A stretch of 64,000 bases of DNA. Source: Capra hircus (lineage: Eukaryota > Chordata > Mammalia > Artiodactyla > Bovidae). The DNA lies in NCBI RefSeq assembly GCF_001704415.2, contig NC_030816.1, positions 83,330,713 through 83,394,712 of the forward strand, written 5' to 3'. Below are positions 45,401 through 54,400 of this stretch, piece after piece. The position numbers were made by a program, and so were the translations under genes. Position 1 is the stretch's first letter, and each line of letters begins with the position of its first letter. The notes beneath the pieces were generated by a model. It saw only the letters and a program-made list of their open reading frames with translations, had not been told where the DNA came from and did no database searches.

Positions 45401-48400
45401 GCTTTGACTTATTGCTGTCTAGGTCAAGGGCTTATTTAGATGGGTCAACAGAACAACTTATTCTAGAGCTTGGTAGATACCTCATGCGTGTTTTCGATGT
45501 GCTTTAAAGTTGCCAGGGTTGGGGAGCAGGGACCCCACTTGAAAATTTTTACAGAGCATTCGGGTCAAGGAATTTACCCAGATAACAAAATCACCTGAGA
45601 AGGTGAATACTGATACCTGGGCCGCGCCTTTAGCTCCTCTGGTGTGGAGGGGCTGGGAGCGGCGTTTCTCCAGCTGCCAGGTGACTTCTGTTGTGCAGCT
45701 GGGGTTGTGCACTGCCCATGGAGAAGAGAAGCACCAGCTAGTTAAGATCCTGCTTAAAAGTTAAACCGAGTGTTTTAAATAGAGCCTTACGCTGACGCCA
45801 CAGAACTAGGACTGGGTTACTTGGTACATCTTTGCCCAGGGACACACTTAACTGCTCGTACCTATATTTGCAGCTCTGACAGCGTGCTGTGACGCTGCCC
45901 GTCTATGTAACCGAGTCAGAGGGCAAAGTGGGGAGGATGTGGGGGCTGATCTGAGGGAGTGAAGATAAGGTGAACTCTAGGGACTTGGTGACCTGCCAGG
46001 TCCTTAGACAGCCCAGCGACCATGAGTCCTTGGCCACAGTCTGATGCCTTGGAGTCCTTAAACACTTGTCTTTGGAGGAAGATGTTATGAGTTGTATTTG
46101 TGACAGTTTGTTTTTTTACTGGAGGACAATTGCTTTACAATATTGTGTTGGTATCCGCCATATATCAACATAAATCAGCCACAGGTGTGCGTATGTCCCC
46201 TCCTCTTAAATCTTCTTTCCACCTCTTACCCCATCTCACCCCTCTAGGTTGTCAGAGGGCACTGGGTTGAGCCCCCTGGTCCACAGCACACTCCCACTGG
46301 CTCTCTGTTTTACACACGGTGATACGTCTGTCTCCATGCTACTCTCCCGATCTGTTGTACCCTCTCCTTCCCACACTGTGTGCACCGGCTGTTTTCTCAG
46401 TCTGCGTCTCCTTTGCTGCCCTGAGTATAGGTTCATCAGTACCATCCTTCTAGATTCCACGTGTATATGCTAATATACAGTATTTGTCTTTCTCTTGCTG
46501 ACTGACTTCACTCTGTGCAGTAGGCTCTAGATTCATCTCCCTCCTTAGGACTGACTCATGCATTTCTTTTTTTATAGCTGAGTAATATTCCATTGTATAT
46601 ATGTATGTGGCAGTTTTTTTCTAGGCTGGGTTATTGGGTCCCAAGCAGGTACACTAGGTACTCCAGAATTAAGGAATAAGGACCAGGTGTGCGTGAAGAG
46701 AGAGGAGCTACAGGATGACCTAGAGTTTTCAAGGTCTTTTTAGTGGCCACTTGGTAATACCTGAGGTGTTTGCATGCTCAGTCGTGTTCGACTCTTTGTG
46801 ATCTTATGGACTGTAGCCCACCAGGCTCTTCTGTCCATGGGATTCTCCAGGCAAGAATACTGGAGTGTGGGTAGCCATATCCTTCTTCAGGGGATCTTCC
46901 CAAACCAGGGAGTGAACCCTCGTTTCCTGCACTGTAGGCGGACTCTACCACTGAGCCACCTGGGAAGTCCATTAAGCAGAGAGAAAACAAAACCTCAACT
47001 GTCTTACTCTACCTCATTTGTTTTCCATAATTACAGGAACTCAATTTCCCAAGGGTTTCAAATCTCTCAGAAGTTTATGAAGTCCTGAACAGGTAAGGAG
47101 GCTGTTTTCGGGGGTTGCTTAGAGAGCAGGGGTTCCCAGCTGGGCCAGTTTTGTTCCCCAGGGCACCTTTGGCAGCACCGAGACATTTTGGTTGTTTCAG
47201 CTCAGGGCACTCCTGGCACCCCGTGAGCAGAGGCCAGGATGCACAGGAGAAACTTCAACACAAAGAATTCTCCAGTCCCAGATGTCACTGGTGCTGAGCC
47301 GAGGAACCCTGTTCTAGAGGGGAGAGGGCCTGGGCGGGAACTTAGAGCTGTTTGATTTCAGTTCAGTTGCTCAGTCGTGTCTGACTCTTTGCGACCCCAT
47401 GAACCGTGGTGTTTTCTGTTGGTCAGGGTTTTATTTCTCCTGTGATCTGTTTGATTGTTGGAGTGATAAGCTCCATGGGAACAGGTTTTATTCTTCCCTT
47501 GCACTCTTTCTCTTGGGCCTAAACAGTGCAAGGCACAGTAGGTGCACATTAAACTCCTGAGCGACTGAATGAACCTGGTACCTGGCCAGGTTCCTGACCT
47601 TCCCACAGGAATGGCAGTCCAGTTTTCCCTCATGCCTGGCCATACCGCGGACGTGTGTGGTGGGAATGTGTTGTCTGCAAGGAGGAGGAGTGGCTGGGGG
47701 CTGCTCTGCCAGCTCCTCCCTCCCCAGCTGGTGTCTTTCCCCTTCCTTCACCAGCTCCCAGAGCTTGCTCAGCCCATGTCCATTGAGTCTGTGATGCCAT
47801 CCAACCATCTCATCCTCTGTCATCCCCTTCTCCTCCTGCCCTCAATCTTTCCCAGCATCAGGGTCTTTTCCAGTGAGTTAGTTCTTCACATCAGGTGGCC
47901 AGATTACTGGAGCTTCAGCTTCAGCATCAGTCCTTCCAATGAATATTCAGGACTGATTTCCTTTAGGATGGACTGGTTGGATCTCCTTGCAGTCCAAGGG
48001 ACTCTCAAAAGTCTTCTCCAACACACCTCAAAAGCATTAATTCTTCAGCACCCAGCTTTTTTTATGATCCACCTCTCACATCCATACATGACTACTGGAA
48101 AAGCCATAGTTGACTAGACGGACCCTTGTTGGCCAAGTAATGTCTCTGCTTTTTAGTACGCTGCCTAGGTTTGGGGCATAGAGGGTGGCTGGGGGCAGTT
48201 GAAGTGGGACCTCTTAGGGAAGAACCGGTCTCTGTTGGTCACCGTCGTCCAGCCATGCCCATGAGTGCCTGGCCCGGTCCCCACTGGCGTCTTACGAGTT
48301 TCCAGGAGGTACTCTTTCCTCTACTCACAGCATCACTTACTTCCGACGTGACAGTCTCCTCTGGCCTCTTAGGCTTCATCTTTTTTTGCTTTCTCACACG

Positions 48401-51400
48401 GACCTCCTGGTCCTCGTGAAGCCAGAGTGGGGAATCTTTCAACGTCCCCTCCTCCCCTGCAGACGTGTCTGCGGTGTTGTCACCTTCAGCACCCTCTCTC
48501 CCATCACATCGGATCCCCTCCTGTGTCCTGCAGGGTAGGAAGGGCTGTCCTCCCACGGCCTGCCCGCCCTCCTAGCCCCACCCCTTCCCTCCTCACTGCG
48601 CCCACCGCCCTCCTTGCCCTGCCCCCTGCCCTCCTGGCCCCGCCCCCTGCCCTCCTGGCTCCACCCCTGCCCTCCTCACCCCGCCCACCGCCCTCCTGGC
48701 TCCACCCCTTCCCTCCTCACCCCGCCCACCACCCTCCTGGCCCCGGCCCCACCCCTTGTCCCCGCCCCTCGGCCCCGCCCCCACCATCCTCACCCCTACC
48801 GCCTGCCAGGTCCCAGCCCCTCCCTCCGTCTGTCCTCGGCTTCAGCATCCCTTCTTCTAGCTCAGAAAGTATGACGCTCTCCTTGGTCCCCACCCCTCCA
48901 CTGTGGTCCTTGTCCTTCTCGTTACAGCAAGTCTGTTCAGAGGCCCCCGCCCTTTGAGGCCAGTTGTCTTCTCTCCAGGGCACGCAGTTTCCCCATCCGG
49001 TGGGACGGTACACAGAGGCGTTTGGACCAGGGCGAGGGGGAGCCTCGCTGGCGTCTGACACAGTGGGCCCCACTCCCCTTTCCCTTCTGTCGAGACCTTT
49101 CCTGCATTACTCTTATTTTCTCGTGAGGGTTTTCCTCTCTTCTCTGCGCGCTCCCCTGTCATCCCTTCATCTCTTGAGAGCCCCTCTGCAGCTCTCTTTT
49201 TCCTCCTAACCGTGCCCCGGGTGACCGAGTCCACCTCGTCAGCCTCAGCGACCGCTTCTGTCCCACCAGGGCTCCAGACTCCTGCTTGCTGTCCTTTGTT
49301 GTTCATGCCCCACGAGGCCTGCAGGCACCTTCTGCTTGGCCCCCCTGTCCCCTTGTCTGTCCGTCAAGCCTGCTGCTGTGTCTGCAGCAATTTTTGCCAC
49401 CCCAGCGCCGGGCTGACGGCATCTTTGCAGGAGCTGAATCTAGACCTCTTGGGCTTAAACCCCAGCTTTGTGGCCCACTGGCTTTGTGCGTGACCTTGAG
49501 AGAATGGCTTAACCTCTGTGTGCCTCAGTGTTACCACCTGAAGAGAGGGAGTCATTGCATGGAACGCCCACGCTGGCCCTGAGGGTTCCCCGAGCTCGAA
49601 CGTGGGAGGGGAGCTGGGGCTGTGCCCTGTGTGTCGTCCACACTTAGCGGGACGTCCACTGCCGTGGCAGCTCCACAGCCACCTTGCGCCCCAGGCACAT
49701 GCCGCTTGGCAGATGAGGAAACTGGGCTTCACAGCTGCTAAGCGAATAGAGAGGCGCCAGTAGATTTTGTTGGGAATCAAATGAAAGGAAGATTTCCCTG
49801 TTGAGTGCTGCCCTCGTTCACCCACATGCCAGGACTGGGCCCTGGAACGTGTCCTGGAGCCGGACTTCCTGTATCTTCTAGCCTAGTCCTGTGAGTTTTA
49901 CTCCCTGAATGTCCTACACTCTGTAGGAATTTTTTGGCATCCTCAAGAGTCATTGCCTTCACTGAGGCCTTTACCTTTCATTTCCGTGGTGTTGGGGGCT
50001 CCTACCTGGTAGCTGGGTGCCCCTGACCTACTTTATTTCCTGTGCTGAGTGATCACCACTGCAGTGATCTTCTACAACATGAATTTGACTGGACCATGTC
50101 TCTGGTCTGTCTTCTGTGGTTCCTGATGCCCCCACGCATCACCCGAGCTCTTTCCCGACCCCCTGCTTTCACTGCGGGCTGCAGCCACGCTCAACGTCTC
50201 GGCATCATGGGTCAGGACCTGCCCTTTCTGTCACGTCACCGCCTGCTCTTCTCTCGGCCCCAACACTTCGTGCTGTCCGCTCTCCACTCAGCCCCACCGA
50301 GTTCCTGGGGTTCAAGGCTCTCCTGTAAGACCAGCACCTTGGGCACTGCATTCCTAGGGTGCGCTGGACAGTAAGGCCCTGAGGGCAGAGCTGGCCTGGA
50401 GTTGGTCCTGGCACCTTGGCTGGGGTCACATGTCTGATAGATGCTCAGAAGGATGCAGGTGCAGCTTCTCGGTCGCTGTTCTTTCATCTGTCCTGTTGCT
50501 GGGTTACCGAGACCCATCTGCCCATGCCTAGATCCCTGGTTTTTGTTTGCTTAAATTTTACTTTCTATTAAAAGCACAGTTTGTTGTGATTTAAAAGGAG
50601 TCCTGGTACTTACTGTGTGTGTGTGTACACACGTGTGCACAGTCATGTCTGACTCATTATGACCCCATGGACTGTAGCCCACGAGGCTCCTCCGTCCATG
50701 GGGTTCTCCAGGCAAGAATCCTGGAGTGGGGTGCCATTTCTTTCTCCAGGGGATCTTCCCGACCCAGGGACTGACCCCCGTGTCTGTGTCTCCTGCGCCG
50801 GCAGGCAGGTTCTTTCCCAACTTCTCCCCCTAGTCCCGGCACAGAGGGCACTTTTGGTTAACTCGAGAGGGCGAGGGGAGCACACAGAGGGACCATTTTC
50901 TTCTCTCGTAGTGACTTGAACCCCACCAAGAACTCCGGGCCGGTGATCATTCACGCCAGCAGGTGTGAGAAGTACGGTAGGTCCCCTTGGCCGGGCTCCC
51001 ACGTGGTCGGCACGGCTTTGAGATGCTGGCGCTCAGGCTGGTCCCCATGCGGAAGTGGGGGGGGTCCGGGTGGGGCTTCTCCGGTGCCCTGTCCACGTTG
51101 TAACCCCTCCCTCGAAAGGTGCAGTCCCGGGGGCCATGGGTCTGTCGGGAAGCCCTCTGCTTCCTGCTTCTGTGGGCACTCTTGCCACCATGTGTGTGGG
51201 GGTATCTAGGTCAGGGTGGCGTAAGGCTGGGACAAGGGTCATGGTCTCTGGAGGAATAGCCTTGCGTGGGTTGTGTGTGCACGGCCGACGTGGGCGTGGG
51301 CCTGGGGGCGTGCCCTCTCCCAGGCTGCATTCTAACCGCTGTCCCTCGTGCTTCTGGGGAAACCATGCAGTGGAGACCAAGTACCCCCACGAAGCAGCGT

Positions 51401-54400
51401 ACGACGCCTTCCTATGCGGGTCAGGTGAGCACCGCCACCCCCTTCCAAAGTTGGGGGGGGGCTTGTGTCGTCTTTGCAATAATCCCTCACCATCCCTGGG
51501 CTCCCCGCCATTTACTTCCAGGTGGGCGGCCCCTTGGAAGTAAAGCCTGACTTTGTGTATCACGTAAGGCGGGCGGGCGCGCCTTGGTGTGTGTCACGTT
51601 GCTAGCTTCTTCTCTTCCAGTTTTGTTGAAAGTGGCGCACCTGCTCCTGTGGAAGGTACACAGGTGAGTGTTGCTCTCATCCCGTGACCGGTCCGTGGTC
51701 GGGGATAAGCCGGGGCCTCAGGGCGCTCACACTCTCCCAGAGGAGGAGGACACATGTGTTGTGTAAACGACACGTTCATGAGCGGCGGGCAGCTCGCCTC
51801 CATGGGCGGCCTTTCCCCCCGACCCCTGGGCTGGCCCCTGCCCTCCTGCCTCTTGTCCCGGCCTTGGGAAAAGCCCCTGTCAGGCCAAGCCGTGGGCGAG
51901 GCTCGGGTTCCAGCCCCTGCCCCAGCACTCCCAGCACTGTGTGCCTGCTCCATCGATTACCCTCCTATTTCCTCATACCATGTGAATCACAGTGAGCTGA
52001 GAAAACAGAGCCGATCCGGGGGACAGATAATCCATGCCTGGTTCACAGTCAGGCTGCAGGAGAGGCCAGGGACTTGGGATAAGGCACCTGCAGGGGAGGT
52101 TCTTAAAACCCCAAACTGGAATCGGAGCTGCGTGTTCTCAGGGCCTCAGCCTCCCGGACGCCTGCAGGGCTCGGCTCATGGGCACCAGCTGCACACGTGT
52201 GCCTCACGCTCAGCAGCACCACTCTTGCCGCACACGTGTGCTCGGTAGGATAGAGCACGCCCAGGGCAGGAGCCAAACAAAGTTGTGTTCTCTGGGGCTG
52301 ACCTAAACATTTTCAGACTGTACCCTGTTCATCTGGGTACTCCCTGCACTTGTCCATTTTGGTAGAGGGTACAATAACTGGCAGCAGCTGGTGGTGCGGA
52401 GGTTAAAGCGTCTGCCTGCAATGTGGGAGACCTGGGTTTGATCCCTGGGTTGGGAAGATCCCCTGGAGAAGGAAATGGCAACCCACTCCAGTATTCTTGC
52501 CTGGAGAATCCCATGGACAGAGGAGCCTGGTGGGCTACAGTCCGCAGTTCACAAAGAGTCGGACACGACTGAGCGACTTCACTTTCACCATACTGGCAAC
52601 CTACTCCAGTATTCTCGCCTGGAGAATCCCATGGGCAGAGGAGCCTGGCGTGCCATGGTCCATAGGGTCGCAGAGAGCTGGACACGACTGAAGCGGCTAA
52701 GCACGCATGCACTATACATAAAATAGCCTGTGACACGCCGGTGTGAAGCTTGTAGCTTAAGTGAGATGTTGATAGCTTAAGAAATCCACCCCCTCCCTGC
52801 CCCCATCTCTGTCTTCCCTGACGGCGGGGAGCAGTGGAGCCTTTTGGTGCCCTGGTACCTGGGCCTTGCTTCCTTCATTTCTTTTACTCCTTACCACCTA
52901 ACCACCCTCCTTGGTATAGAGGGGTTCTGTGGCAGCCCAGGCCTGCCTGACCCCACGACCCGTGCTTTCTCGGGCATGTGGTGGGGGCTGGTGACGGAAC
53001 CAGGCCGTGGCGGGAGGGACAGCCCTTTGGACAAAGTGGGGGGTGATGCCCTCTTGAGGGGCGACAGAGGGGACCTGCCTCTCATTCTCTGACCTGTGGC
53101 TGGTGTTCGTCAGCCCAGAGGTGTTCACCAAAGTGTCGCCTGCAGATGCTGACCTCTGGATGCTCCCCCTGGGCTGGGGCTATGCTGAGAGCTTGCTGGT
53201 CATGGGGGGAACGTCCAGCAACAGAAGCCCTAGGGCTTACGAGGAGGGGTAGGAGGGTGGTGTCGGGCAGCGCCTTCCCACTGTCCCCAGGCCCCAGCTG
53301 CGGCTGAGGGCCAGGCACGGCGCCGGTAGGCTGAGTGCCGCAGCGTTTTCCGCCCTCGCAGCTCTGTTCCCATCCCCGAGCCCAGCTTCCCGCTCTACCT
53401 GGACGTCCTGGCGCCCTATGTGAACCAGGTGAATCTTATCCGAGCCGGGGTCCCCAAAATCGTAAGTAGACTTCACTCTGCTCTTTGTAGGGGAGGGAGA
53501 CAGTCTCGTGCTAGGACGCAGCATGCTCCTCTGGGCTCTCTTTAGGGCTTCTGACAGCAGCCAGACTCAGAGTCGAGAAGGGTGCTCACACTGAGCCTGT
53601 TATTTTTTTCTCGTGTTTCCCTGCTAGAAGCAAGGTGACCTCACTTGTTCCTTCTTTCTCTCCCACCACCACCACCCCCGGCAGACAGGCCCTTTCCTAG
53701 TTTCTCTTTCAGGATGTTCAAGCTGGGTGGGTGGTCAGTCCATAGGAGCTGTGGGAAATCTCTTCTCCTCCCTGCCTTCTAGAACAAGCTGGGTGGGTAG
53801 TCCTTCCTTCCATAGGAGCTGTGGGAAATCTCTTCTCCTCCCTGCCTTCTAGAACAAGCTGGGTGGGTGGTCCTTCCTTCAGTAGGAGCGTGGGAAATCT
53901 CTTCTCCTCCCTGCCTTCTAGAACAAGCTGGGTGGGTGGTCCTTCCCTAGGAGCTGTGGGAAATCTCTTCTGCTTCTCCTCCCTGTCTTCTAGAACTTTG
54001 CGGGCCCAGACTCCCCTAGCATCCGCCCCCCCATCCTCATCCTCACCGTCAGGAAGTGGCCAGGGGTCAGCGAGCAGCAGGTCTACCGCGAGTTTCAGAA
54101 CTTCTGCAAATTCGACGTCAGGAGGCTCACGCGGAGCCAGTTCCTGCTCATGACCAATAAGTTCAAGGAGTAGGTGCCTGGGCTCTCGGCCCGCCCCAGC
54201 CCCCAGGGAGCAGGCCCGGCCCCCGTGTCCCTGACCGCGCCCTTCCCTTGGCAGCACTCGGAGCATCCTGAAGGAGTACAAGTGCCACCCGACGCTGCGG
54301 ATCTCCCTGTACCGCTACTGGAGACACTCCCCGAACGTCAACTGCCTGCTACAGTAAGTGGCCAGCACGGAGCCTGCCTCACGGCGCTGGTGATCCCCAA

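Noticed and set aside
48427..48957. A proline-rich 176-codon frame
   Set aside because: It is translation of the C-rich tandem repeat in PNLDC1 intron 12; composition explains it.
53718..54281. A minus-strand open frame with repeated peptide units
   Set aside because: It is the antisense of the exon 17 acceptor repeat and of exon 17 itself, with no independent support.
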